64,000 nt of DNA. Origin: Flaveria trinervia (taxonomy: Eukaryota > Streptophyta > Magnoliopsida > Asterales > Asteraceae). The notes beneath the pieces are model-generated. The model did no database searches. It was not told the DNA's origin and saw nothing but the letters and a program-made list of their open reading frames with translations. This document shows positions 23,755-36,457 of this stretch, piece after piece. The number at the start of each line of letters is the position of its first letter. Within the stretch, counting starts at the first letter, position 1. The position numbers and the translations under genes were made by a program. The DNA lies in the NCBI GenBank assembly GCA_025506515.1, contig CM046452.1, forward strand, positions 99,170,311 to 99,234,310, written 5' to 3'.

Positions 23755-26700
23755 GTAAGAAAATGTGAAAGGTTTTTTGATCTATCTTAATAAATATGTA
23801 TGGGTGTGTATATGGGCTAGTTGTAAGAAATCTTAGATCAAACTTCGAAATTTCTGAGAGACATGTGTGTCACTTTTATATTGAAACAATTTGAAGGTTA
23901 TTTCAATTGTATAAAACTCAGAAATAAATTTTCAAGAACCCTGTATAGTGATATTCTATGATGATTTTGGTTAACCAAAAGATATGACGAAATTGATTTC
24001 CCGTGTCAAAGTTTGGGGAGGGCCAAAAATTGCTTTCAAGCGGTTCTCTTCAAAATTAAATTTTACATAAATATTGAGCCAACTTTGACTTTGAATTTAG
24101 CTCAAATTTTCAAAAGTTAAAATTCTGATTGATTCTTGATTATGTAATATATATCACAATATAAAATTTTGATACAGCCAAGAAGCCTGCCTCTTGGATC
24201 ATATCTTAGCATGGGTTGTCGCCCATGGAACTAATTAGATTCTTAAGTTGAAAATCACAATAAACTCAAATACATCATACACCTCATAACTTGTTGATGT
24301 ATATTATGACTAATTTGATTAACAACTTAATTCAATTACACTAAAGTATTTAACAATTATCAAAATTTATAAGATTTTGTCTTCTGCTAGTTTGAAAGAT
24401 TATACATGGCACAAAGAAGATAAACTCCAATCCAACGAAATGATAAAACAATATATATGTTGCATTTGTTTCACAAGTAAGTTAGCCGCCACATCAAAAT
24501 AGCCTAACCGAGTCTATTTTCTTAAAGAAACTTATATGTACGTGTTATTATCGCTATTGGTATTACATTATTTAGGGCTCTTAGTGATCTTCAAGCTTTG
24601 GGCTTACCGAAACATCCGTTTGTATCTAGATGACCTTGATCGTATTCTTCCTTCATAACAAGCGAGACACGTGAAATTATATTTTATAGTTTAAAATATA
24701 TACGTTCCTGAAAATGGAGCAAGTGAGGTCCAATTTGCATGTAGGTGTCTTTTCCTCTACAAAAGCATAAAGCATAAATAATAAAATACAATATATAAAA
24801 AGCAAAAGAGCTAAAAGTGAATAATTGACATCAATGTTATTAAGTAGTTAATGCTCATCTCTAAAATTCAATATTTAAAAGTATGTGGAGAAACTTTCTT
24901 TATGTTGATAATGAAGGGATTATGAGTGGCATTAAGGGGACCATCCTATTGATTAGGGAAATGTTTAATAATATGTGTATTAAAATATTTCTAAGAAATA
25001 CATAAAGATCGCGTGACAAAATTAAATCAAAATATGACGATATAAAGTATACGTATGTCTACGAACAAGTATATTCTTATCTTTTAAGCATTTGTTCAAC
25101 CTTCAATTATGAACCAATAAAGAAATGGTAAATCAAATGAAGGCTTAAGAAAAAACCCTAGTATGAATAATGAGTGACACTTATGTGGAGTGAATGATTG
25201 TATTGTTTTTATACATTCATTCGTTCTCTCTAAAGTGTTCACATCTTATTTTTTATTCTTATCGTATTTTTCATCTCTATTCTTGTATTCTTCTTTTTTT
25301 GTATTTTTTTCATTTCTTTCATTTCCAAACTTAACAACTAGCTAATTTTTCTTATAATTTTTTTAAATTGATTTCTAGTAATTTTATAAAAGTTTGACTA
25401 TCTAATTTTTATAAAGTTTGACTAATAGTTTTGTTTCATCATTTGATACTTGTGAGGCCAGTAGGCCACGTAACGTTACAAGAACGAAAAAGGAACGTGA
25501 TGAGCTCTTCGACAACCTATACCACTCATTTTTTCTCATTGCAATAATTTGTGACTTATTTATCATGTTTTGGTATTTTTAATGACTTAAATAATAGACC
25601 TCACATTAGATGTAGTATGCAACAGGTTGAAAGTTTGACTTTGAAAGCAAAAAATTTCAGGAGCCAATGTTGGTTGGATAGTTTTCGCATATTTCATTTG
25701 CGAAAATTTGGTTATTTGCAAAAACTTTGTTTGTGAAAACTTAAAGTTATTCAACTTTTCGAAGATGTATGTAAACTAGAACATGAAGACTCTTAGTGCG
25801 TTTATCAATCTCGACAAAAATAACACACTCACACACAAACCTTTGAACAATCATAAATCAAAATATTAACAAAATAAAAAACAAGAAAATTATTGTCTAA
25901 TTTGCAATTCTTTCCGTCAAAAGTTGAATGAATTTTAAGGCATATAATAAAATTAAAAAACATTTCAATCTTAAGATCTAATTTCTCTATGATGAAAGGA
26001 AAGCATTAGAAAACAATTGAGAGTTTATTTTCTATGGCAAAATCTTCATGCAATTTGTGTACTATATAATATTTGTATTGCATCATTTGCTTTCCATTAA
26101 TATGAATGTCCCCTAAATGCAACAAAACCAAAATTTTAAAAAACAAGATCATTCAATAGATCCTCATGAGAAAATCGAACTTTTCAAATAGAAACATAAA
26201 TGTCAATCTCAAATAAGGTATGAACTTCCTGATTATAAACCTACAAACCCATGTGGCCATCCGTCCTTGAATTTCCGAAACAAGTATCGAAAAAAATATT
26301 TGAAACCACATATGAATCACAAAAGGATTACGACACAAACTTGTGGTTCTATTGAACCTATTCAACACAAGTATGCAATTAGAAGAGAATCATGTCTTTA
26401 TCAAAGATGAATCATACCTTAGACAAGTTGGTAATACCTCAAGGTTGGTTCAACAAGCATTTTCATATGAATTTAAGTTAATTTAATGAGCTTTTTGATA
26501 ATAAAAAATCCATATATTTGGCACTTTGTATTAAAAACGTACTAGGTTCATTGTTTTAATGGGCCATGATCATAAATAATATGGCAAAAGGATTAGGTCA
26601 TCGATCGTGATAAATACATGCAAAACTGTTAGATATTGTAATATAATTGTATTAATTAGGTGACCAGTGTAATTGTAATATTTATTAAACAAATCATGAG

Positions 26701-27971
26701 ATGTGAAATATGCTAGTTTGAGTTTATTATGGTTTCTGGTAAAAGGTCAATAATAGGAATCTATAAATATCAAGTTTCATATATTATCTAATTATTAGCC
26801 ATAATATTTTGTTTTGGTAGATACTCATGGAGTATTGTTAATCAAGTCATCTTTTAATGTCTGTTTGTTGAAGTTGTGCTGAAGAAAATCAAGTTTAATG
26901 TAGTACAAAGTTATGTTTGGGCTACATGCCTACATAAGGCACTTTGTGTTAAAAATACTTAAAGACACGTGACCTTATTATGCTATTTCAATATTGATTT
27001 ACATGCACTTAATTATGCCAAATATTTTTATAATTATTTATGGTGCATGGCTGCATATGCTATAATATTAGTCCACATCTGGGATTTAGTTGATGTTGAC
27101 ATATACTTGCTATACTTACTTATGACATGTCTATGTTTAAATTGCATGATAATATTGTAATGCATTGGTTTAGCCCTATTAATTATGCTTAGATGAATCA
27201 ATTAAAATACTGTGTTTGAATGTTTCAACTCGTTGGAATTCAACTTATTTGATGTCAAGTGTTGCCATATTCTATTAAAAAAACATTTTATAGGTTGGCA
27301 TCGCAGGATTATGTTTTTATACATGACCTCTTGTCGAATAATCGACTCCGGGCCATGTTCTTCGATGGAAAACGTGAGGATGTTAGTTTCTTTGACATAT
27401 TTACTGTCTAATTTAAGAGTTTCGGGTACTAGGTACGTCTCCTCAGATAGTTATGTAGATTAGATAAGTTGTATATGTAGTGTCTTAAAACAAGACTCTA
27501 TAGTAATGATGTTGAGAAACTTAATCTGTTTGTTTTTTATATCTTGGTTTCTAAACCAAGGGTATATATAAATTTATTTATCTTGAAGTTTTCTTGTGTA
27601 AAAATCACGTGGATGGACTATGAATTATTTAATGAGTACAGAAGGATTCATTTTAAAGATCAACATTTTGAAGAGTGTTTATCTAATTATCCATCAACCC
27701 ATTTGTCATGGTCTTTCACAAGTTTATTTGATTCGTGTTCATTTGGTACCAATAATGAAGCCCGACTGTTTTGAATTTATCACATGGTACTCGTGATATT
27801 CTTGCAATACCAATTTCCACGTTGGCTTTCGAATATGTTTCAGTACAGGCGCTAGAGTACTTGACTTATTTCGGACTTTTTTAACTTCTAAAACATTACA
27901 AGTTCTTATATGTTTTAACTGTTAATGTGGGAGGACTTCTTGAGTATCTCAAGAATTTAAAATTAAGAAGG

Positions 27972-28050
<79 letters not shown>

Positions 28051-28544
28051 GTATATATATATTATATATATAATTGTTGTAACTTGATATATCTATTTTT
28101 CCATTAATGAATTATGCTTAACTATGTTTTTTTATTGTTGTTGTAATGTTGTCTAATTACAGATTTAAGGCAATCAATGGCTGACTCAGTCGTGACATAT
28201 GTTTAGAACTGTAAGTCATGAGTTGTTTATAATCTTATTGTTATACATGTATTACACTGATTTTTTAGTGAGGGATAATTTTGGAATACTTTTAATTAAT
28301 GCTGCTGCTTTTGTTATTTCAAAATGAAGCTGTGGGAGACGTACTTAAGTAATTAAGTTGCTAATGTAATAGCCTTTTTATTGTTTGGTGAATGATCAAT
28401 GATGGGTTAAACTTCAAGACTTCAATTCAAGTTTGCTGCTTTTTATTAATTTAAATTTATTTATTATGATTTATGGATGTAATGGACTCCTATATTTGGA
28501 GAATTGAAGCTGCTACTTTTGTTAACTTTTTTTATTAGAATATA
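23755..28544. other. Gene-free stretch
   Basis: No gene could be supported in this long AT-rich stretch. Open frames at 27212-27463 and 27544-27774 show no family similarity or splice context. Two short adjacent hairpins (CCAAGA/TCTTGG at 24178-24197 and CATGGG/CCCATG at 24210-24227) are present. Confidence 0.45.
27971..28074. repeat. (TA)n microsatellite
   Basis: This is an interrupted TA tract with ATTATA and GTATATG interruptions. Unlike the tracts at 9185 and 12214, no terminal inverted repeat abuts it. Confidence 0.9.
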
Positions 28545-29770
28545 AAGTAAATTACCATTTGTATTCTTGACTTTTTTTCATTTTAACAATTTGTATTTCT
28601 GCAGTTTAAAAGTCTCAATTTGTCCTCTAACGTTTCCTTTTTGTATCCATTTGAGTCCTAACCCTAACGGCGTTAGATTAAACCGTTAGTTTTTAGTAAA
28701 TTGTCAAAAATACCCTTGAACCCACTTTGTTAAAACCACCCCCACCCCAACCTTCCCCCACACCTCCACCCATCATTCTCTATCTCATCTATCTCTCCTT
28801 CCGCCATCGCCACCACCACCACCAGATCACAACCACCACGACCACCGTCGCTCGTCACGTAACCACCGACTTTAATCGTTTCTCTCTCTCTCTCTCACGT
28901 TAGTACACCATCACCTCCACCGCTACCACCGGACCACAACCACCACCACACCACTGTGTAACCACCCTTCACACGATCGTCGCTCTCTCTTTCCCTCTCT
29001 ACTCTCTCCTCTCTCTCGCAGATCTGCATTTCACTCTTTGTCTTCTTCAAGAACACCAGCTTCCGCGTCGGGTTTCCTGATTGATTTTGATTTTGAATTC
29101 AAATTAGGGATTTCATTTCAATATGCTCTGTTATCCCCAAATCTTTTAATGTTGTGTTTTCCATTTGGTTTCTCTTCCTACAACACAAAAAGAAAAGAAT
29201 TACTAAGTTTAATAGAAGACCCAAAACCAGATCCGGTTGCAATTCCAGCTATTGCTCCACCGGAGAGCAAATCCGACCTTGTATAAATCGGGAAAACCCG
29301 GTAACTTTGATGGTATTTCACCTGTTAATGGTGTTTCAACTGTTAATTGGTGGCTGGTGGGAATGGTTAGCGTGCTGGCTAGTGGGAATGGTTAGCGTGG
29401 TGGCTAGTGGGTGTTAGCGGTGATGGGCTGGTGGGTGTAGTTGGTTGTGGTGGTGATGGTTTAAATGATGATGGTGAATGATGATAAGATAATTGTAAAT
29501 AGAAATGGATGGAATTATAAAAATAATACAAAAAATAGGATTAAACGAAATAACAAAATTACCCTTGCAAAAGAAAAATGTTGTGAGGTTTGTTAACAGA
29601 CTTGACTAACACTGTTAGTCAATTTAACTCAAATGGTTACATAATAAAAACATTAGTGATGCAAACGATTAAAATTATAAACTTTAGGTATGCAAATCAA
29701 AGCTTTGAAAATATATGGATACAAACGGTTAAAATGGAAAAAAATCAGGGATACAAATGGTAATTTACTC
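28545..29770. mobile_element. Mutator-like element with long TIRs
   Basis: The left end (AAGTAAATTACCATTTGTAT then CTTGACTTTTTTTCATTTTAAC) is matched by the reverse complement of the right end (GAGTAAATTACCATTTGTAT then CCCTGATTTTTTTCCATTTTAAC). Similarity continues more weakly for over 100 bp. Flanks TAGAATATA (28536-28544) and TAGAATAAT (29771-29779) match at 7 of 9 bases, the size expected for a Mutator target duplication. The centre (28740-29460) is C-rich or G-rich with CCACCACCA and GGTGGTGG stretches, unlike the AT-rich flanks, and may be captured host DNA. No transposase is present. Confidence 0.75.
29038..29286 (+). CDS. Possible captured coding fragment, unknown
   Basis: This is an 82-residue open frame inside the Mutator-like element, preceded by CT-rich DNA resembling a plant 5' leader. 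The product ends in a Pro-rich tail containing DPKPDPVAIPAIAPPESK. I do not recognise the family. It may be part of a host gene carried by the element (Pack-MULE) or may not be translated at all. Confidence 0.25.
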   Translation: MSSSRTPASASGFLIDFDFEFKLGISFQYALLSPNLLMLCFPFGFSSYNTKRKELLSLIEDPKPDPVAIPAIAPPESKSDLV

Positions 29771-30303
29771 TAGAATAATTGACTCCTATCTTTGTTTGAT
29801 TATGGAGGTAATGGATCCTATTAGGTTTTCTGTTGGTATTTTTTATCTCATCTTAAAAAGAGTTCAAATAAATGGTTAGAAATTAAATTTATATTTTTAA
29901 TTTTTCCTCAATTCAAGTGAATTCGAATAAATCCGTCAACTAGTATTACTAATAACTAATACATGAATATTCGAACAAACGTAAATGAAGGGATATTAAA
30001 CGAATGTAACGTGAACAAGTGAACACAAACAAATATTCACAAATGTAAACAAAAGAATTGTTTTGTTTCTTTAACTAAAGAATAAAACTTTATTCATGTT
30101 TGTTAAATGTTTTAAATGAACTTCCAATATCCTGAAAGTTCATCCAACAAAATGTGATATATGGGTCTCAAGGGGAACAAATAATAAACCACCCCATTTA
30201 TTTTGGATCTTACAACATTCAAGCTCCACAAAACTTGCTGAATCTTCTCTTTGATCTTTCTTCATGTGTTTTCCCACCGTCAACTCTACTTCCTCCTCCC
30301 CCT

Positions 30304-33300
30304 ATGCCGATCGGAAAACCTCGTGGTAACAAGCGATCCTCCGGTGCCTTCTGTTCCTCCACCGCCACCACGGTGGTGCTTTTAACACTCTGTGTTTCAG
30401 GCCTCTGGATGCTAACATCCAACACTATAACATCTCCATCAAACACCACCATTCCTATCAACACCTCCTATGATGTTTCGTCGTTTATAAAGTCGAATCG
30501 AAAGATCCCTAATGATGCTACTGATCAAGATAAACATGTTCATCTCATGTCTAATGCAAGTGTTTATGAAGATATTAATCATAGCGATTCGCGTGTAGAT
30601 GTTGTTGCACCACATGATGAATTCAAAGCTCAGGATGATCAAGAAACGGGACACAGTTATAAGCTTGATGATGATAGGGATTGGTTAGCTGAAACCGAAA
30701 GTGAAGGTGAACACGAAAGCACCAATAACGTTGTTGTTGATGATGATGCCGAGAGTTTGAATGATAGTGATGTGGGGAAACAAGAGGCTGAGGAGCAACA
30801 AGAGGAGGCAAAAGAAGAACAAGAGATTGAAATATCAACTTCTGAAGATAACACCGATGGATCGAACGAAAAGGCATTGATAAAAGGAGAACATAAACAT
30901 AAAACGCATAAGATTGAAGTAAATGATGATCAAGAGAGTGATACCGCAAATCAAGATGATAAACAGACAGAAACTGATCTGGAGGATACCCAAGAACAAG
31001 ATATAAGTGTTCAAGAACACAAGAAAGAGATAGAGAATCAACAAGAAGAACAACACGAAGATGATGGACCTATAGAATCACACTCGATAGCAGCCGAGAC
31101 AAAAGCCCATGTCGAAAATCAAGAAGAACAAGACGTTAGAAACAAAATGAAGCAAGCTAAGATAGAATCTATCACAATCAACACTACTTTACCGATCAAA
31201 TCTCTCGATATAGCAAATTCACCAAAAGGTGATGTTGACGGCTATAATGATAGTTACAAATGGGGATTATGTAATGTCACAGCTGGGACGGAGTACATAC
31301 CTTGTTTGGATAACACCATCGCGATAAGAAACTTGCAACGCTACGATGACCAGGAGAGACGATGCCCAAAAGAGCCCATCACGTGTCTAGTCCCTCTTCC
31401 AAAGGATTACATGACACCTATTCCATGGCCTCAAAGTAGAGATAAAGTACCAATTTATACTCTTATTCACATTTGCACATAAACCACTAGAATATTTAAC
31501 CAACTTTAATTAGGATGTAAATGACAGATATTGCTCCATAATATGCCAAACAAGGCCTTATCTGATTTTAAAGGTAACCAAAATTGGGTGAAGGTGACAG
31601 GGGAATTCATCACTTTCCTAAAAGGTGCTCATCATTATATTGACTTCCTACAACAGGTAAAAAACAAACTTTATAAAGATATGTTCCAGATTCAATATGT
31701 TTCCCATGTACTACTTCTTGACCTGGTGTAAACTTGGTTTAAAACAAGGTAAACTACAGTTTACTGTAAGTGGTGTTAGATGACTACTTCTTGACCTGGT
31801 GTAAACTTAGTTTAAAACAAGGTAAACTTAGTGTATAAATACATGCATGTCAGTGTTATCACACTAAAAACAGTTTCAGATTGTGTATAATATTTAATTT
31901 CACATCGTTGTTAACTATGCAAGTTCACCCTCAATATGAACATGCATAATCTTTCATATAGAACTTATGAAATCAATCTATTAACTTTGTAAGAACAGGC
32001 AGTGCCTGGGATTGTCTGGGGGAAGCACACGCGAGTAGTTCTAGATGTAGGGTGTGGTGTAGCGAATTTTGGAGGTTACCTCTTCGATAAAGATGTTATA
32101 ACAATGTCGTTCGCCTCGAAAGATGATCTAGAATCTCAAATCCAATTTGCGTTAGAAAGAGGGATACCCGCAATATCTGCTGTCATGGGCACCCAACGCC
32201 TTCCGTTTCCAAGTAGGGTGTTTGATCTAGTACATTGTGTTCGCTGTAAAGTGCCTTGGCACAAAGATGGTGGCATCCTTCTCTTGGAGGTTAACCGCAT
32301 GCTTCGTCCTGGAGGCTATTTCGTTTGGTCAGCATCACCAGTTTATGGAACACTAGAACAAGATGTCCAAATATGGAAAGGTGATTCTTTACATGATATT
32401 CAATTATTCATATATGATTGTTGATTTATTGAAATAACTTTTAGTTCACTTGTTAACTAGAGATGTCTGCTCTAACTGTGGCATTGTGTTGGGAGCTTGT
32501 GACCATCAAGAAAGACAAACTGAATGTTGTTGGCGTTGCGGTGTACCATAAACCTCACACGAATGAATGTTACGATGTAATAAAGAGATCACAACCTCCC
32601 ATGTGTAAACAGGACGACGATCCTAATTTCTCTTGGTACGTGCCATTACAAACATGTATGCATAAGGTGCCTACAGGGGAGACAGAAAGAGGTTCACACT
32701 GGCCCGAAGAATGGCCGGACCGCCTTCAAGTTCCTCCATACTGGTTAAACAGATCCCAGACCGGAATCTACGGGAAACTAGCTCCAGAGGACTTTGTTCA
32801 AGATTATGAACACTGGAAACGAGTGATTAACAAAACATATATGAATAACTTGGCGATTAACTGGTCGAATGTGCGAAATGTCATGGACATGAGAGCTGTT
32901 TATGGTGGGTAAGTGCTAAACTACAGCAACATTGCACCAACTGTGCGTTATCTTCTATAAGTTCTTGTGATTGATGAGCTTTTGTTAATAGGTTTGCTGC
33001 AGCAATGAAGGATATGAAACTGTGGGTGATGAATGTGGTGAATGTGGATTCGCCTGATACATTGCCGATAATATTTGAAAGGGGTCTTGTTGGGATCTAC
33101 CATGATTGGTGTGAGTCATTTAGCACGTATCCTCGAACGTACGATCTTCTCCACGCAGACCATTTGTTCTCGAAGGTGGAAAGGCGGTGCAAGATTAAAG
33201 GTGTGATCGCGGAGATTGATAGGATTTTGAGACCCGTGGGGACATTGATCGCGCGAGATGAACCAAGCATGGTTACGAAGATGGAGAAGCTTTTGAGATC

Positions 33301-33400
33301 GTTGAATTGGGAGGTTAATTCGACATTTGTGAATAAGCAAGAAGGAATGATCAGTGGTCGAAAGTCGTTGTGGCGGCCAAGCACATATATAACACCTTGA
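30304..33400 (+). CDS. Golgi-type putative methyltransferase, PMT27-like
   Basis: This encodes a type II membrane protein of the QUA2/PMT (DUF248) family, Golgi proteins linked to cell-wall pectin methylation. Five exons are inferred: 30304-31446, 31528-31656, 31999-32380, 32461-32908 and 32992-33400, all with GT/AG borders, giving about 836 residues. MPIGKPRGNKRSSG starts like Arabidopsis PMT27. A membrane segment follows (VVLLTLCVSGLWMLTSN, residues about 24-40), then a long Asp/Glu/Gln-rich stem. The conserved domain begins at YKWGLCNVTAG and has the SAM-binding core VVLDVGCGVANFGGYLF and VHCVRCKVPWH. It ends in GIYHDWCESFSTYPRTYDLLHADHLFS. An in-frame Met at 30154 would add 50 residues but lies outside the family pattern. 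Oddities: the GGGTxF motif expected just before GAHHYIDF in exon 2 is missing, IWY at the start of exon 2 reads ILL, and LRPGG reads LRPVG in the last exon. It could be a functional divergent paralog or a decaying one. Confidence 0.85.
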
Positions 33401-33888
33401 TCCAAGTCAGCTGGAATCATAAATGCCATCTGTCCGGCACAAGCTGTGTGATTTACTTGATATTGTTAGTTAGAATCTATCTACACATCTGTTAGTTTTA
33501 CGAGAACCACAACACAAGCTTTAATTTACTTGATATTTTGGTTGACAGACTACTTAAGGTTATGTTAGTTTTAGGATAACCTTGTTAAAAGTATGTCAAT
33601 GCACATAATGAAATTAGAATTGTTGTATACAAGTTTGTGAGTGTAAGTGGACCAAAAGTCAAAATCAGGAATTCTAAATGTATCATTCAAACCTTTTCAA
33701 TAATCATTTTCAATCAATTGTTGATGCAAGTGCAAATATAGATACAGAACCACCAGAACCACGTAATATTACAACATATTTGTTCGATTAAATCTCTTAT
33801 ATGAACGTCAAATGAATCTGTAAGTAGCAAAAATCAAATATATCTGCAAAAAGTTTAAAAAAACCTTCGATTGGATTGTAGAATCAGA

Positions 33889-34228
33889 TCATTCTCCCTT
33901 GTAAAGCTTGTTATACTCTGAAAGTTCTTCATGATATACATCCCATACGCACCGAACACAACCGTTTCCACAGCAATCTCCCGGCAACGGTTTCTCCGGA
34001 GGCGAAGGGATCTCCGGCGACTTCTGCGTTTCCTTGGTATTCTTCGAAATGCTCAAACCTTCACATGATTTCGTTTCGTTCTTAGCATCAGAATCATCTA
34101 TCATACTGTTGGAATTTAAATCAAAAGTGAGATGGAGATAAACTTGTGTTAATGAGAGAAAATTGAATTGGAATGCGATGAGATCGATTAACAGCGGTGG
34201 TGATTCGTTGAAGAATATGGGATCTCAT
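33889..34228 (-). CDS. Oxidoreductase-like domain protein (OXLD1 type), frameshifted
   Basis: This small protein carries the Pfam oxidoreductase-like N-terminal domain: PPEKPLPGDCCGNGC, then VRCVWDVYHEELSEYNKLYK, with the paired-cysteine core DCCGNGCVRC. The family is mitochondrial and its biochemical role is not established. The frame 33889-34104 (71 residues) holds the domain. Upstream, a Met at 34228 opens another frame, MRSHILQRITTAVNRSHR, rich in Arg and lacking acidic residues like a mitochondrial presequence. The two frames are offset by one base at a run of four T on the minus strand (34123-34126), with no convincing intron between them. Either the gene has a 1-nt frameshift, the assembly has a homopolymer error, or translation starts at 34104 without a presequence. 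It is convergent with the methyltransferase gene. Confidence 0.75.
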
Positions 34229-34378
34229 GGCCGATCGACGGCCAACGCCACCATGACGACGGAAGTTCAGGCGACGGTGGTGCTTACGCGGTGGCGGTAC
34301 AACCGTCGTGAACGGAGTATGGCGATTGGTGCGATGGTTCCATATATTCTGGAAGCTTCTTAGCCAATGGATCCGTCA

Positions 34379-36457
34379 AATGGAAGAATAATAGGTAAGT
34401 TATCAATCTGACCCTTTACTTTCTATATTTAACAAATGTTATCCCAAACTTCGTATCCTTAACAAAAGTTTAACCAATTATTCAACTACATCACCTCCTA
34501 TGCATATAGTCACAATTGATCATCTAAAACCAACCTTAACAAATAGTCAGGTTAGAGTCAAATCTAACGGTAACGTCGTTAGGAGCTAGATTGATAAGGT
34601 CTTTGAGGTCAAAGGTTTGAGCCTTACTTATTACATGTTAGTGTAAATTAGTTTGTTTTTTTTGTGAACAACTAATTGGATCATTGTGAGGTCGCTAGCC
34701 CATCTGCTCATCTCTATTACTTGAGCACGCAAACTGACACCATCCTTAACTTTATCAATCCCAAACCAAGTATTTTAACACTCAAGAATCAAGCAAGATC
34801 AATAAAATGAAGTATCTAGAATGTAAAGATAAAATACTAATAAAGAAAGATGACAAATCAAGACCAAACCCTAGCAGACTAAACATTCCAGATGAACAAA
34901 CGTGAATGTTGAGCAGCCAATGGGCGAGAAGATAGTTATTGACAAATGAAGAAGATGAATCACCATATGATGGTGTGATGAAATAATAAAATTAGATGAT
35001 GACGATGTGTCGTGATCACGATAACAAGCTAATCAGAAAAAGTCTCTAATGAACATTACCGGATCGTAGACTAGTGGAGAAGATAAAAGCGTTGCTTTTC
35101 AATGGAAGAAATTTAATCTCATCCTTTTAATGTTTACCATGAAGACCAAATAGTTGAACCACCTCTACTTTCTTCATTTTAAGTCCCTCCTCAAACAGCT
35201 TTGCACTCTAATCCTTCAACTTCACATACTTTATAACATCAGCCTCATCGCTTCATCCCACGTCCATATAACCCAAGACATACTCATTTGCCACGCAAAA
35301 CAAAAGATACCACACACAGCTAATAATGTAACGTATATGTTTGATATTAAATTGAAAATATATTTCAAAAGTTTACACCTTATCTAAAACTAAAAATTTG
35401 TAAACATGTTTATCCCTTATTAACAAAATCAAGATCAACTGATCTGCATGCCATAATCAAATATGTATCATGACAATACGAGACAAAATATTGCATATAT
35501 GTCACACTCAAAATCAAGATGTTACATAAGCTAATGTGATATAATTTTATTGGGTATAAATTCGTATGTCTAATATTATAACAAATTAACAATCTTGCAT
35601 ATCTATAAATAACTATACACGATAATTTTACAATATATTCTTAGAGCTTTAGGCAATTTGATCATTATCATCGGTCCAACAACCATGGATATGTTTATTT
35701 GGCTTATGAAACTTACTTATATCTCCATCTTTATAAATTGATAAAAAAATATAGGTTTTCATATAACTTAACACAATTTCATTCTTCATAATAAGGTTAA
35801 GATGAGAGATAAATCTCACATTCCTAGGGGCACACGACTCATTCCTAAATTGTTTACAAGTGAAAGTAAATTCAAGTACAAAATAGTACATTAATAAAAT
35901 AATATTATTTTAATTAGATAAGTTTATATGAAAAATAAGACATGAGGTTAATTGCATGAATTGAGCATGAGTGCCAACGTGAATGCTCTAAGGCCTAGGT
36001 ATGATTCACTTTTTAGTAGTCTCTCACGTCCGACTAACTGTACATGTTTGTACTCAATTAAATAATATGTTTTATTAAATTATTTAATTAATTTTCTTTC
36101 TTTCAATCACAAATACTTAAAAATACAGGTACCATACACTGGTTCGTATGTTTCACCTGTATTTTTAATTTGAGGCTTAAGGACTTCAATGCGTAAAAAG
36201 TAAAAACAAACAAAACGTTTTATAATTTTGGTAGGAGAAAAGGACAGATACTCGCTCTAACATCCATAAACAAACCAAAAATTTATAATAAAAATTAATG
36301 GAAGCACGGAGGCACCTGCATTCCCTTTTGGCATACAACACTAACTGATTGACCTTCAAATCAATTCGTCTTCATCAATCATCATCCCCCTGATGAAAAC
36401 GGATTTCACTACAAATCATATATTTACTAACAATTATTGTTTCTCCCTAAGGCACAT
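34379..36457. other. Intergenic stretch
   Basis: No gene is seen. Around 34590-34670 a degenerate tRNA-like pattern (AAGGTCTTTGAGGTCAAAGG then TTTGAGCC as a box B-like motif) may be an old SINE. The last 150 bases before 36458 probably include the promoter and leader of the FHA gene, but no clear TATA box was assigned. Confidence 0.4.

Noticed and set aside
24178..24227. Two adjacent short hairpins, one starting with CAGCCAAG like miR169
   Set aside because: Only the first eight bases match miR169, and the stems are six bases long, far too short for a microRNA precursor.
30219..31056. Minus-strand open frames opposite methyltransferase exon 1
   Set aside because: They mirror the Asp/Glu/Gln-rich coding bias of the real gene and have no family features.
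34163..34363. Plus-strand frame over the oxidoreductase-like gene
   Set aside because: It is antisense to the presequence and leader of that gene, with no recognisable domain.
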